Source: Pseudomonas cichorii (GTDB lineage Bacteria; Pseudomonadota; Gammaproteobacteria; Pseudomonadales; Pseudomonadaceae). Taken from it: DNA of 64,000 nucleotides. Positions 22,058-30,405 of the stretch are shown here, piece after piece; position 1 is the stretch's first letter, and every line of letters begins with the position of its first letter. Both the position numbers and the translations under genes were made by a program. The stretch is taken from assembly GCF_003700275.1 (NCBI RefSeq), contig NZ_RBRE01000049.1, positions 1 to 64,000 of the forward strand, read 5' to 3'. Under the pieces are notes generated by a model. That model saw only the letters and a program-made list of their open reading frames with translations, was not told where the DNA came from and did not search any database.

Positions 22058-22942
22058 CTACTTGTAGAGCACATCTTCAGGTTCAATTTTCAAATAACCT
22101 TTAAAATCGAAGCCTTGTTCATCTTTCTTCAGAAAGTGCTCCAGCGTCCTTACAGAGGTCGCTTCCGCATCGGTTTTCAACGCTCCAGTTAACGGCGTGC
22201 CTGTTCTCTTTGCTGCGGCCTGATAAGCAGCGAGTACGAAGTGTGAGCAAAATGCACCCTGGATACGGGGAGTATTTTCAAAGGCTTGAGCTCCATATTT
22301 GTCACTTGCATCCTTGGCGCCACTTTTGAAATTAGAGTTTCTTACCACGCTTAATACGCATTTGAGTTTTGAGTAAGGAATCGTCTTGTCTTCGCTCCAG
22401 ACCTGACCAATCTGAGCAGCCCAATCGCCTAGGTTTTTATCTTTGGGCGAGTAGACTTTATACAAGCCCTTTTGGACAGGGCCTGATGAGGACGAAAGCT
22501 GAGCTCCGCCGCGCATTTCGACAATCTCGGATTCTCCTTGACCCTTGGCCTCAACCTTGCCAGGGTTTTTCTGCGTTTTAGACCACATCACCGCATGAAC
22601 CAGAGCGGGGTCGCCTTTGTTGTCACGTAATAGAGAGAGGGAGGGTAAGCGTTGTCCAATTTTTATTATTTTATGGGTAAGGGCAGTGTTGTCAGGCTGG
22701 TCAATCAATATAAGAATATCGCCTGCGGAAAGGTCGGTTTTTTTAAGTTTTTCATTGGCCACGGCCGCAGTACCCTGTACACCGCTTGCTCCTTGTTTGG
22801 TCCCGCTGGCTAATTGAGACCGAGCGCTTTGGGTGGGTGCACTACTCGTGGAAGATGAAGCCTCTGCTGCTCCAGCAGTTGCCTGTTGATTGTGTTCGGG
22901 TGTGTATCCAGATAAAGGATTATGGGTATTGCCAATTCGCAT
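22058..22942 (-). CDS. Candidate type III effector with permuted NlpC/P60 (YiiX/LRAT-like) cysteine-enzyme fold
   Basis: 294 residues; I cannot assign it to a named Hop family. A perfect hrp box lies 33 bases upstream. Residues 1-60 look like a type III export signal: Ile at position 3, no acidic residue among the first 12, and rich in Ser, Thr, Gln and Ala. The remainder fits the circularly permuted papain-like family: GDILILID at 74-81, a His strand ALVHAVMW at 113-120 (His116), a Glu on the next strand SEIVEMRGG at 138-146 (Glu142), and a late Cys at the head of a helix, AFCSHFVLAAYQAA at 230-243 (Cys232). Such folds act as peptidases, amidases or acyltransferases. Base composition is clearly more AT-rich than the flanks, and the gene interrupts otherwise conserved order between glpT and the oxidoreductase gene, which suggests acquisition. 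No chaperone gene is adjacent. Confidence 0.85.
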   Translation of the reverse strand: MRIGNTHNPLSGYTPEHNQQATAGAAEASSSTSSAPTQSARSQLASGTKQGASGVQGTAAVANEKLKKTDLSAGDILILIDQPDNTALTHKIIKIGQRLPSLSLLRDNKGDPALVHAVMWSKTQKNPGKVEAKGQGESEIVEMRGGAQLSSSSGPVQKGLYKVYSPKDKNLGDWAAQIGQVWSEDKTIPYSKLKCVLSVVRNSNFKSGAKDASDKYGAQAFENTPRIQGAFCSHFVLAAYQAAAKRTGTPLTGALKTDAEATSVRTLEHFLKKDEQGFDFKGYLKIEPEDVLYK

Positions 22943-22974
22943 GGAAGTCTCTTCAAAGTTATTTTTACTCGCAC

Positions 22975-23003
22975 TAGGTGGTTTTCATTTATCTGATGGT
23001 TCC
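22975..23003 (-). promoter_or_regulatory. hrp box (HrpL-dependent promoter)
   Basis: Minus strand: GGAACC (23003-22998), exactly 16 bases, then CCACCTA (22981-22975). This is a full match to the P. syringae consensus GGAACC-N15/16-CCACNNA. The effector-like gene starts 33 bases further on. Confidence 0.95.
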
Positions 23004-23149
23004 TCGAAGAAATAAATAGAATTTGTTTCTGCGAGGGCGTAGGAAGCTCAGGGAAAAATAGCCATGTGATGTCCATGCTGTATTTGGGATGAATTCTATG
23101 CAGAACGGAGTGCTGCCTGTCTCAGATGTCTTTCAGGTAGTTATGCTCT

Positions 23150-23215
23150 TCGCGAATGAATTGGCTCTCATCAAAAAACGCAACATCCATGTGGGAGCGT
23201 GCTTGCTCTGGGCGG
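23150..23215. repeat. Degenerate REP pair beside the effector-like gene
   Basis: CTTCGCGAATGAATTGGCTC (about 23150-23169) and TGGGAGCGTGCTTGCTC (about 23196-23212) are REP-type half units in opposing orientation. They mark the border between the AT-rich effector region and the core oxidoreductase gene. Confidence 0.5.
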
Positions 23216-23238
23216 CGCCATGGCGAAGGCGGATAGCA

Positions 23239-24216
23239 TCAGCCAACAGCAACCACCACCTTGCCAACCGCACTTCTTTTCCCCAGCACGTCAATCGCTT
23301 CTCCAGCTTTTTCCAGTGGGTAAACCTGCGACACCAGTGGTTTCAACTTTCCCTCTGCATACCAACTAAACAATTGCTTGAAGTTCGCAGCATTATCTTC
23401 AGGTTGCCTTTGCGCAAAGGAACCCCAGAACACGCCCACGACCGAGGCGCCTTTAAGGAGAGTGAGGTTTACCGGCAGTTCGGGAATCCGCCCGCTGGCG
23501 AAGCCGACTACCAGCAGGCGTCCGTTCCAGGCGATGCAGCGGATGGCCTGGTCGAAAAGGTCGCCGCCTACCGGGTCGTAGATGACGTCGACGCCATTGC
23601 CGCCAGTAAGGCGTTTTATTTCTTCCTTGAGGCTGGTTTCGCTGTAGTTGATCAACTCGTCGGCACCGGCGTTTTTCGCGACGTCGAGTTTTTCGGCAGT
23701 GCTGGCGGCGGCGATGACCCGCGCGCCCAGGGCCTTGCCGATTTCCACGGCGGCCAGACCTACGCCACCGGATGCGCCGAGTACCAGCAGGGTTTCGCCA
23801 GGCTGCAGGTTGGCGCGTTGTTTGAGGGCGTGCATGGAGGTGCCGTAGGTCATGCTGAAGGCTGCGGCGGTGTTGAAGTCCATGGTTTCGGGGATCGGCA
23901 GGACGTTATAGCCTGGTACGGCAACCTGTTCGGCGAAGCTGCCCCAGCCGGTAAGGGCCATGACCCGGTCGCCAGTCTTGAGATGGGTTACCTTTTCACC
24001 GATTTGCGAGATGATGCCTGCTGCTTCGCCGCCAGGGGAAAAGGGGAAGGGCGGTTTGAACTGGTATTTGCCCTCGATGATCAGCGTGTCAGGGAAGTTG
24101 ACGCCTGCGGCCTTTACGTCCAGCAGGATTTCGTTCTTCTTGATTACCGGGCTGGCGACGTTTTCAAGCACCAGGGTGTCGGCAGGACCGAAGGCTTTGC
24201 AAAGCAGGGCTTTCAT
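23239..24216 (-). CDS. NADPH:quinone oxidoreductase, zinc-independent MDR family
   Basis: 325 residues from the ATG at 24216 (AAAGGAA upstream). Medium-chain dehydrogenase/reductase of the quinone oxidoreductase branch: catalytic GroES-like N-domain (GVNFPDTLIIEGKYQFKPP, FSPGGEAAGII) without the structural zinc cysteines, and a Rossmann domain with LVLGASGGVGLAAVEIGKAL. The substrate is probably a quinone or an alpha,beta-unsaturated carbonyl. Monocistronic; the divergent FliL-like gene lies 119 bases away. Confidence 0.94.
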   Translation of the reverse strand: MKALLCKAFGPADTLVLENVASPVIKKNEILLDVKAAGVNFPDTLIIEGKYQFKPPFPFSPGGEAAGIISQIGEKVTHLKTGDRVMALTGWGSFAEQVAVPGYNVLPIPETMDFNTAAAFSMTYGTSMHALKQRANLQPGETLLVLGASGGVGLAAVEIGKALGARVIAAASTAEKLDVAKNAGADELINYSETSLKEEIKRLTGGNGVDVIYDPVGGDLFDQAIRCIAWNGRLLVVGFASGRIPELPVNLTLLKGASVVGVFWGSFAQRQPEDNAANFKQLFSWYAEGKLKPLVSQVYPLEKAGEAIDVLGKRSAVGKVVVAVG

Positions 24217-24335
24217 CGCACTATTCCTTTTCCAGTGATGGCCGATAAGGTCGGGTATGTGGGTTTTCGGGTCAATGAGCATGGCTCGGCCTTATAAGCG
24301 TGTATAAGCCGGCAAACCGTATTAAGGAGTGGATT

Positions 24336-24743
24336 GTGAAAGCGTGGATCTTGATGTTGTTGGCCTTGTCGCTGCCTGCCCTGGCGCAGGAAGAAGCCAA
24401 GGAAGGCGAAGGCGAGCCCAAGGCGGCTTATGTTTCCCTGACACCTCCGTTCGTGGGCAACTACGCGCTGGATGGCGGCCCCAAGCTGCGTGTCTACAAG
24501 GCCGATATCGCTTTGCGTGTGACTGGCGCCGATGCCCAGGCCGCGGTGAAGCGCAATGACCCGCTGATTCGTAATCTGCTGGTTGCCCTGTTCACCCAGC
24601 AGACCGTCGATTCCATGAGCAGCGCCGAGGCGAAGGAAAACATCCGTCAGGAAGCGCTCAAGCAGGTTCAGCAGGTCATGACCAGCGAAGAGGGCAAGCC
24701 GATCGTTGAAGACCTGTTGTTCAACAACTTCATCGTTCAGTAA
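24336..24743 (+). CDS. FliL-like membrane-anchored/periplasmic protein
   Basis: 135 residues from the GTG at 24336, which has AAGGAG 6 bases upstream. An N-terminal hydrophobic segment (AWILMLLALSLPALAQ) is either a signal peptide or an anchor. The rest matches the flagellar basal-body FliL domain: VSLTPPFVGNYALDGGPKLRVYKADIAL and a C-terminal helix ending in VEDLLFNNFIVQ. It is a FliL paralogue far from flagellar genes; a role in motility is not established. Confidence 0.88.
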   Translation: MKAWILMLLALSLPALAQEEAKEGEGEPKAAYVSLTPPFVGNYALDGGPKLRVYKADIALRVTGADAQAAVKRNDPLIRNLLVALFTQQTVDSMSSAEAKENIRQEALKQVQQVMTSEEGKPIVEDLLFNNFIVQ

Positions 24744-24750
24744 TTCCGCG

Positions 24751-25200
24751 TCAGCGCAGTGCCAGGATCGCCGACCATTGTTCGGCGGTCACCGGCATGA
24801 CCGAGAGTCGGCTGCCTTTCTGCACGAGAGGCAGTTGTTCCAGTGTCGCCTGCTGTTTCAGGTAAGCCAGCCCCAGTACCTTCGGGAATATTTCCACGAA
24901 GGCCACATCGACCGCACTCCAGGCATTCTTCTCGGCACTGGCCTTGGCATCGAAGTAATGACTTTCCGGATCAAGCGCGGTCGGGTCCGGATAGGCCGAT
25001 TCGATAATTTTGCCTGTTCCGGCAATACCCGGCTCCGGGCAACTGGAGTGGTAGAAAAAGAACTCGTCCCCAACGGCCATCGTGCGCAGGAAGTTGCGCG
25101 CCTGATAATTGCGCACGCCATCCCAGCGGGTCGTGCCGAGGCGTTGCAGGTCACTGATCGAGAGTTCGTCGGGCTCTGATTTCATCAGCCAGTAGGCCAT
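24751..25200 (-). CDS. EVE-domain protein
   Basis: 149 residues. The whole protein is an EVE (PUA-like) domain of the thymocyte nuclear protein 1 type: YWLMKSEPDELSISDL at the start, TRWDGVRNYQARNFLR, and FFFYHSSCPEPGIAGTGKII. These proteins are thought to bind modified bases in DNA or RNA. It converges on the FliL-like gene with 7 bases between stops. The biological role is not known. Confidence 0.93.
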   Translation of the reverse strand: MAYWLMKSEPDELSISDLQRLGTTRWDGVRNYQARNFLRTMAVGDEFFFYHSSCPEPGIAGTGKIIESAYPDPTALDPESHYFDAKASAEKNAWSAVDVAFVEIFPKVLGLAYLKQQATLEQLPLVQKGSRLSVMPVTAEQWSAILALR

Positions 25201-25387
25201 GGGATGTTCTCCGGGGAATTCACAACATCAGGTTGTTTTGATGACAAACCGACAGTCGGTTGGCCTCACTATTTGCGTACTGGTTCACGTTATCGCAAAA
25301 TGCCGCCCTTTTAAGATTCACGCTGTTGCACGGCCGCTACATGCGCCGCTGTTGGCATCGTATTGATTTGCCGAAGGAGGGCAGTCA

Positions 25388-25540
25388 ATGAAACGCAAGC
25401 CGGATTTACTGTGGGTTCTGGTTGCATTGTTCGGTCTGGGCATTGTGACAACCGGTTATGCACAGAGCTTGTGGACCAACAAGGTGGATGCGCCTGTTGA
25501 AATCACTCAGCAACAGCAGAAGGTGCTGGGTCGGCATTGA
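25388..25540 (+). CDS. Small conserved-looking membrane or exported protein (50 residues)
   Basis: Starts at an ATG with a strong AAGGAGGG ribosome site about 8 bases upstream. Basic N-terminus MKRKPD, one hydrophobic helix LLWVLVALFGLGIVTTG (about 7-23), then a polar tail rich in Gln. It is either a single-pass inner-membrane protein or a short secreted peptide (possible cleavage after GYA-QS). It has no overlap with other genes and a clean ribosome site, so I regard it as real. I do not recognise a function. Confidence 0.75.
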   Translation: MKRKPDLLWVLVALFGLGIVTTGYAQSLWTNKVDAPVEITQQQQKVLGRH

Positions 25541-25598
25541 TGCTTTAAGTCTCTTCTCTCGGGGCTATGCCTGTACTGCCTGTGTAGCTCCCGTCGCG

Positions 25599-26219
25599 TC
25601 ACTTCTCCGCTTCCTGTTGCGCCAGATACCAGTGGCTGTCCGAGACCGTGCCTTGCAGCGGTACATCCCAGCTTGCCTGCGCCAGTCGTTCGACCTTCTG
25701 GCACTCATGCGCCATGCCTAGCAACAGAGGTTTTTTCCAGGTTTTCCGGCGCGCCAGATAAGCCAGGCTGCGGTCGTAGAAACCGCCGCCCATGCCCAGG
25801 CGCCCACCTTGATCATCGAATCCGACCAGGGGCATCAGGATCAGATCCAGTGCCCAGATCCTGCGTTGTCTGGCGCGGTTGATGACGGGCTCGGGGATGC
25901 GAAAGCGGTTGCGGATGAATTTCTCGCCGGGACGCACTCGCTGGAAAACCATTCGGGTCCGTGGCCAGGCATTGAGCACCGGCAGGTAGGTTGCCTTGCC
26001 CCGGCGCTGGGCCTCTTGCAGCAAAAGACGCGGGTCGATTTCGCCGTCCATGGGGATATACAGCGAGACATGCCGGGCGCGACGAAACAGGGGGTGTTGA
26101 GCCAACTGGCGATAGAGGCCGCGGGCGGCTACGCGTTGCTGACTGCTGCTCAGTGCACGCCGCGCCTTGCGTAACTGGCGACGCAGTTGCGGGCGCGTGA
26201 GTGGCGTGTTGCTGGTCAT
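25599..26219 (-). CDS. ygfA: 5-formyltetrahydrofolate cyclo-ligase
   Basis: Converts 5-formyl-THF to 5,10-methenyl-THF with ATP (folate salvage). 206 residues from the ATG at 26219. Family motifs are LTRPQLRRQLRKARRALS at the start, the substrate region HVSLYIPMDGEIDPRLLL, and the phosphate loop GRLGMGGGFYDRSLAYL near the C-terminal third. It lies directly downstream of 6S RNA, a linkage kept across gammaproteobacteria, so it is probably co-transcribed with it. Confidence 0.95.
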   Translation of the reverse strand: MTSNTPLTRPQLRRQLRKARRALSSSQQRVAARGLYRQLAQHPLFRRARHVSLYIPMDGEIDPRLLLQEAQRRGKATYLPVLNAWPRTRMVFQRVRPGEKFIRNRFRIPEPVINRARQRRIWALDLILMPLVGFDDQGGRLGMGGGFYDRSLAYLARRKTWKKPLLLGMAHECQKVERLAQASWDVPLQGTVSDSHWYLAQQEAEK

Positions 26220-26308
26220 GAGCGCAAGGTCATGCGGGTTGATCCGTGAGGTTGAAACCAGAGACGGGATCGACACTGCCAGCAGCGGGGCTGGCAATGG
26301 ATTGAATA

Positions 26309-26487
26309 TGGACTCCCCGACGAACCGCTGTCGGTTTAGCCCTTGAACCCGAAAGTTCAAGGTGGAGATTGCAGGAGGTTTTAAGGCTTTCCGTCAAGCG
26401 GACATGCACACCAACCCCAACGTGCAACCCCCGTGGTTGTGCGTATCGGCTCAGGGACATGACCGACTGGCAAGCACTCCAGGGAGC
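26309..26487 (-). ncRNA. ssrS: 6S RNA
   Basis: Global regulator that mimics an open promoter and holds sigma-70 RNA polymerase in stationary phase. Located between zapA and ygfA, the classical place. On the minus strand the 3' half contains GCCTTAAAAC, then CACCTTGAACTTTCGGGTTC, matching the strongly conserved 3' arm of E. coli 6S RNA (GCCUUAAAAC ... CACCUUGAAC ... GGGUUCAAGGG). The closing stem pairs CTCCCTG (26486-26480) with CGGGGAG near 26313-26319. Ends are estimated from a TATACT -10 box and the closing stem, giving about 180 bases, so they may shift by several bases. Confidence 0.9.
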
Positions 26488-26493
26488 GGCGCA

Positions 26494-26522
26494 AGTATAC
26501 AGAAATGACCGGAAATAATCAG
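26494..26522 (-). promoter_or_regulatory. 6S RNA promoter
   Basis: Minus strand -10 TATACT (26499-26494) with a weak -35 CTGATT (26522-26517), spacing 17. It overlaps the last codons of zapA. Confidence 0.55.
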
Positions 26523-26848
26523 CCTCGGGTTGAATCGGGTGTTGCCGGGGGTTCTGTGGACAGCACCAGATCCACTCTGTCGAGCAGGTCGCGGACCTGT
26601 TCACGGGTCGAGCCGCTGGCCTGTACGTCAGGCAGATTCTGCTTGTGCAGCAAGTCGTGGGTGATGTTCAGGGCGGCCATGACAGCAATGCGATCCGCAC
26701 CGATGACTTTGCCGCTGCTGCGGATTTCACGCATTTTGCCATCCAGGTAGCGGGCAGCGCTGACCAGGTTGGTGCGCTCTTCCTGAGGGCAAATGATCGA
26801 GTATTCCTTGTCGAGGATTTGAACGGTAACGCTGTTGCCATTGCTCAT
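26519..26848 (-). CDS. zapA: Cell division protein ZapA
   Basis: Promotes bundling of FtsZ filaments at the septum. 109 residues. The ZapA domain occupies about residues 5-75 (VTVQILDKEYSIICPQEE, then LVSAARYLDGKMREIR), followed by the coiled-coil region ADRIAVMAALNITHDLLHKQ; the tail is disordered. Its ATG overlaps the upstream gene's stop by 4 bases (ATGA), so the two are translationally coupled. 6S RNA follows immediately. Confidence 0.95.
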   Translation of the reverse strand: MSNGNSVTVQILDKEYSIICPQEERTNLVSAARYLDGKMREIRSSGKVIGADRIAVMAALNITHDLLHKQNLPDVQASGSTREQVRDLLDRVDLVLSTEPPATPDSTRG

Positions 26849-27054
26849 GAGTCTTGCTCCAGGGCCTTGAGTCGCGAAATCATGGACTCGACCTTTTGCC
26901 GGGCGATTTCGTTCTTTTCAATGAGATGGGCGCGTTCCTCGCGCCAGGATTTTTCCTGAGCTAATAGGAGTGCGTTTTGGCCTTTAAGTTGCTCGGTGTG
27001 TTTGAGCAACAATTCCAGCCGGTTCATCAGGGCTTGCAGATCGGTGTCTTCCAT
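26845..27054 (-). CDS. Small coiled-coil protein, TIGR02449-type (ZapB-like)
   Basis: 69 residues, almost entirely a heptad-patterned helix (LQALMNRLELLLKHTEQLKG onwards). It resembles the short coiled-coil family found next to zapA in gammaproteobacteria and is similar in size to ZapB, so a division role is plausible by position only. The stop overlaps zapA's start. Confidence 0.88.
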   Translation of the reverse strand: MEDTDLQALMNRLELLLKHTEQLKGQNALLLAQEKSWREERAHLIEKNEIARQKVESMISRLKALEQDS

Positions 27055-27203
27055 TGTTTTCCACTGAGTACTTTCTGATGAATGGCATGGGAGTCAGGTA
27101 ACACCACTGCCTCTAACCGCCGCGTTGGTGATCTTGTCGCGCGGATAGTCTAGGATACAAGGCCTTCATTCTAGACATTGCGCCGTTTGGCGACTAGTTA
27201 CCC

Positions 27204-27758
27204 ATGCCCATTCAGAATTCCCCGTACAAAGCATTTGCCACTCTGCTCAATACCAGTGGTCATCCGGTTTCCCCTGCCGAACTGCACGGCCTGTTGCTTG
27301 GCCGCAGTTGCGCCGGTGCCGGCTTCGATAGCGAAGGCTGGTTTGCCGATGCTTCGGTACTGCTCGAAACCGAGCCTGAGGACAACGTTCGTCAGGCGCT
27401 GGTCGGCCTGCAGGAGATGGTCAAGGGTGAGTTGACCAGCGATGACATGACGGTCGTGCTGTTGCTGCCGGGCGACGACGAACCTCTGGCCGATCGTGCT
27501 CTGGCGCTGGGTCAATGGTGCCAGGGTTTCCTCTCGGGCTTTGGCCTGGCAGTCGGAGATGCGGTGCTGAGCATCGAAGCCACTGAAGTGTTACAGGATC
27601 TGGCTGCCATCGCTCAGGTCCAGGATGCGCTGGAAGAGTCCGAGGACGGCGAAAGCGACTATATGGAAGTCATGGAATACCTGCGCGTCGCGCCGTTGCT
27701 GCTGTTCACCGAATGCAGCAAGGCGGTCGCCCCACAACCCAAGCCTTCCCTGCACTGA
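27204..27758 (+). CDS. UPF0149 family protein, YgfB-like
   Basis: 184 residues, all-helical UPF0149 fold: [18 protein letters not shown] near 22-39 and [18 protein letters not shown] near 107-124 are the family hallmarks. It is divergent from the zapA pair and is the first gene of a rightward block with pepP, ubiH and ubiI. In P. aeruginosa a YgfB protein represses the ampDh3 peptidoglycan amidase gene; that function here is inference from family. Confidence 0.93.
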   Translation: MPIQNSPYKAFATLLNTSGHPVSPAELHGLLLGRSCAGAGFDSEGWFADASVLLETEPEDNVRQALVGLQEMVKGELTSDDMTVVLLLPGDDEPLADRALALGQWCQGFLSGFGLAVGDAVLSIEATEVLQDLAAIAQVQDALEESEDGESDYMEVMEYLRVAPLLLFTECSKAVAPQPKPSLH

Positions 27759-27834
27759 TCGCTCATCATGGCGCGCCGGACCGGGTCTTGAACCGCTCTG
27801 TCCGGAGCCCTCCACCAAGGGACCCCGTCTGCCC

Positions 27835-29169
27835 ATGATCCATATCCCGAAGTCCGAATACGCCCGCCGCCGCAAGGCCCTGATGGCTCAGATGGTGCCC
27901 AACAGCATCGCCATTCTTCCGGCCGCGGCTGTTGCGATTCGCAATCGTGATGTCGAGCATGTCTACCGGCAGGACAGCGACTTCCAGTACCTCAGCGGCT
28001 TTCCCGAGCCGGAAGCGGTGGTGGTGCTGATTCCGGGGCGCGAGTACGGTGAATACGTTCTGTTCTGTCGTGAGCGCAATCCCGAGCGCGAACTGTGGGA
28101 CGGATTGCGTGCCGGCCAGGAAGGCGCGATCCGCGATTTCGGTGCCGACGATGCCTTTCCGATCAACGACATCGACGACATCCTGCCGGGCCTGATCGAA
28201 GGACGCGAACGGGTGTATTCGGCGATGGGCAGCAATCCCGAGTTCGACCGGCATCTGATGGAGTGGATCAATACCATCCGCTCCAAGGCTCATCTGGGCG
28301 CGCAGCCGCCGAACGAGTTCGTTGCGCTGGATCATCTGCTTCACGATATGCGCCTGTATAAATCGGCTGCAGAAGTGAAGGTGATGCGCGAGGCTGCGCA
28401 GATTTCCGCCCGCGCCCACATCCGGGCGATGCAGGCCAGTCGGGCCGGGTTGCATGAATTCAGCCTGGAAGCCGAACTGGATTACGAGTTTCGCAAGGGC
28501 GGCGCGAAGATGCCGGCCTACGGCTCCATCGTCGCGGCGGGCCGCAACGGCTGCATCCTGCATTACCAGCAGAACGATGCGCCGCTCAGGGACGGCGATC
28601 TGGTGCTGATCGATGCCGGTTGCGAGATCGATTGCTATGCCAGCGACATTACCCGCACCTTTCCGGTCAACGGGAAGTTCTCGACCGAACAGAAAGCGAT
28701 CTATGAGCTGGTTCTCAAGTCGCAGGAAGCCGCATTCGCTGCCATCGGTCCCGGCAAACACTGGAACCAGGCGCATGAAGCGACGGTCCGGGTCATTACT
28801 GCCGGGCTGGTCGAGCTTGGGCTGTTGCAGGGCGATGTCGACGAGTTGATCGACAGCGAGGCGTACAAGGCTTTCTACATGCACCGTGCCGGGCACTGGC
28901 TGGGCATGGATGTGCACGATGTCGGCGAATACAAGGTCGGCGGTGAATGGCGGGTTCTGGAGGTTGGCATGGCGCTGACCGTGGAGCCGGGGATTTATGT
29001 CTCTCCCGACAATCAGAACGTCGCGAAAAAATGGCGAGGTATTGGTGTGCGAATCGAGGATGACGTAGTGGTGACCAGAAAGGGCTGTGAAATTCTTTCC
29101 GGTGACGTGCCCAAGACCGTTGCTGAAATCGAGGCCCTGATGGCCGCTGCCCGGACGCAAGCCGCATGA
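27835..29169 (+). CDS. pepP: Xaa-Pro aminopeptidase (aminopeptidase P)
   Basis: Removes N-terminal residues preceding proline; a dinuclear Mn enzyme. 444 residues from the ATG at 27835. The pita-bread domain carries all five metal ligands at the E. coli spacing: Asp260 and Asp271 (LIDAGCEIDCYASDITRTF), His354 (RAGHWLGMDVHD), Glu384 (VEPGIYVS) and Glu408 (VRIEDDVV). The N-terminal creatinase-like domain is complete. It ends in a 4-base ATGA overlap with ubiH, a pepP-ubiH-ubiI order shared with E. coli. Confidence 0.97.
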   Translation: MIHIPKSEYARRRKALMAQMVPNSIAILPAAAVAIRNRDVEHVYRQDSDFQYLSGFPEPEAVVVLIPGREYGEYVLFCRERNPERELWDGLRAGQEGAIRDFGADDAFPINDIDDILPGLIEGRERVYSAMGSNPEFDRHLMEWINTIRSKAHLGAQPPNEFVALDHLLHDMRLYKSAAEVKVMREAAQISARAHIRAMQASRAGLHEFSLEAELDYEFRKGGAKMPAYGSIVAAGRNGCILHYQQNDAPLRDGDLVLIDAGCEIDCYASDITRTFPVNGKFSTEQKAIYELVLKSQEAAFAAIGPGKHWNQAHEATVRVITAGLVELGLLQGDVDELIDSEAYKAFYMHRAGHWLGMDVHDVGEYKVGGEWRVLEVGMALTVEPGIYVSPDNQNVAKKWRGIGVRIEDDVVVTRKGCEILSGDVPKTVAEIEALMAAARTQAA

Positions 29170-30353
29170 GCCGCTTCAATCTGGCCATCGTCGGTGGCGG
29201 ACTGGTAGGCGCGAGCCTCGCCCTGGCGTTGCAGGCTGGCGCCAAGGCGCGCGGCTGGAAGATCGTGCTGATCGAACCGTTTGCACCGGGCGACAGCTAT
29301 CAGCCGAGCTACGACGCCCGCTCTTCGGCGCTGTCGTTTGGCGCGCGGCGCATTTATGAGCGCCTTGGCCTGTGGCAGCAGATCACCCGGCGTGCCGAAC
29401 CCATCCTGCAGATTCAGGTGTCCGACCGCGGGCGCTTCGGCGCAACCCGGCTTGCCGCCATGGAGGAAGGCGTTCCGGCGCTGGGTTACGTGGTGGAAAA
29501 CGCCTGGCTGGGCCAATGCCTGTGGGCGGGCCTGGATCGCGAAGTGGTCACCTGGCGCGTGCCGGCCGAAGTCAAGCACATGCAGGCGTTGGCCGATGGC
29601 TATCGACTGACCCTCAATGATGAAACCGAACTGGAGTGCGATCTGGCAGTACTGGCCGATGGCGGTCGCTCCAGTCTGCGCGAGCAGTTGGGCATCGGGG
29701 TGCGCGAACGTTCCTACCATCAGAGCGCGTTGATCGCCAATATCACCCCGAGCGAAGCGCATTGCGGGCAGGCGTTCGAGCGCTTCACCGATGACGGCCC
29801 GATGGCTCTGCTGCCATTGCCGGAAAACCGCTGTGCGCTGGTCTGGACGCGCAATGGCAACGACACGCAGCGCCTTGCCGAGCTGGATGACCGCAGCTTC
29901 CTCAATGAGCTGCAGAATGTATTCGGTTACCGGCTGGGCACCTTGCGCCAGGTCGGCACGCGGCATGTATACCCGCTTTCCCTGGTCGAAGCCGAAGAAC
30001 AGGTTCGCTCGCATCTGGTGGTGCTGGGCAATGCCGCGCACAGCCTGCACCCGATTGCCGGGCAGGGTTTCAACCTGTCGCTGCGTGATGCCGATGCCCT
30101 GGCCGAAGCCTTGCTCGACAGCGACAAGGCGCCGGGTGATCTAGCGACGTTGTTGGCCTATCGTGAAAGACAGCGCCTGGATCAACAATTGACCGTGGGT
30201 TTCTCCGACAAGGTGACCCGCCTGTTTGGCAGCACGCAACCGGTGATTACCGCAGGCCGCAACCTGGGCCTGCTGGGGCTCGACCTGCTGCCACCGGCCA
30301 AGCGCTGGTTCGCTCGTCAGGCCATGGGCCTGGGCACTCGATCCGATGTGTGA
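29166..30353 (+). CDS. ubiH: 2-octaprenyl-6-methoxyphenol hydroxylase UbiH
   Basis: FAD-dependent monooxygenase of ubiquinone ring hydroxylation. 395 residues. FAD-binding GxGxxG region NLAIVGGGLVGASLALALQ at the N-terminus, the DG motif LAVLADGGRSSLREQLG, and the GD motif VVLGNAAHSLHPIAGQGFNL. In the last motif the usual Gly-Asp is Gly-Asn (LGNAAH), as in other UbiH proteins. Translationally coupled to pepP and followed after 52 bases by its paralogue. Confidence 0.95.
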   Translation: MSRFNLAIVGGGLVGASLALALQAGAKARGWKIVLIEPFAPGDSYQPSYDARSSALSFGARRIYERLGLWQQITRRAEPILQIQVSDRGRFGATRLAAMEEGVPALGYVVENAWLGQCLWAGLDREVVTWRVPAEVKHMQALADGYRLTLNDETELECDLAVLADGGRSSLREQLGIGVRERSYHQSALIANITPSEAHCGQAFERFTDDGPMALLPLPENRCALVWTRNGNDTQRLAELDDRSFLNELQNVFGYRLGTLRQVGTRHVYPLSLVEAEEQVRSHLVVLGNAAHSLHPIAGQGFNLSLRDADALAEALLDSDKAPGDLATLLAYRERQRLDQQLTVGFSDKVTRLFGSTQPVITAGRNLGLLGLDLLPPAKRWFARQAMGLGTRSDV

Positions 30354-30405
30354 CGCCCGGACTTTTAAAACACGGCTCAGGCCGCAAGCGAGAACGATTT
30401 AAAAC

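Noticed and set aside
22058..23238. Mobile element carrying the effector-like gene
   Set aside because: The AT-rich content suggests transfer, but I found no transposase fragment, flanking direct repeats, integrase or tRNA attachment site, only a degenerate REP pair.
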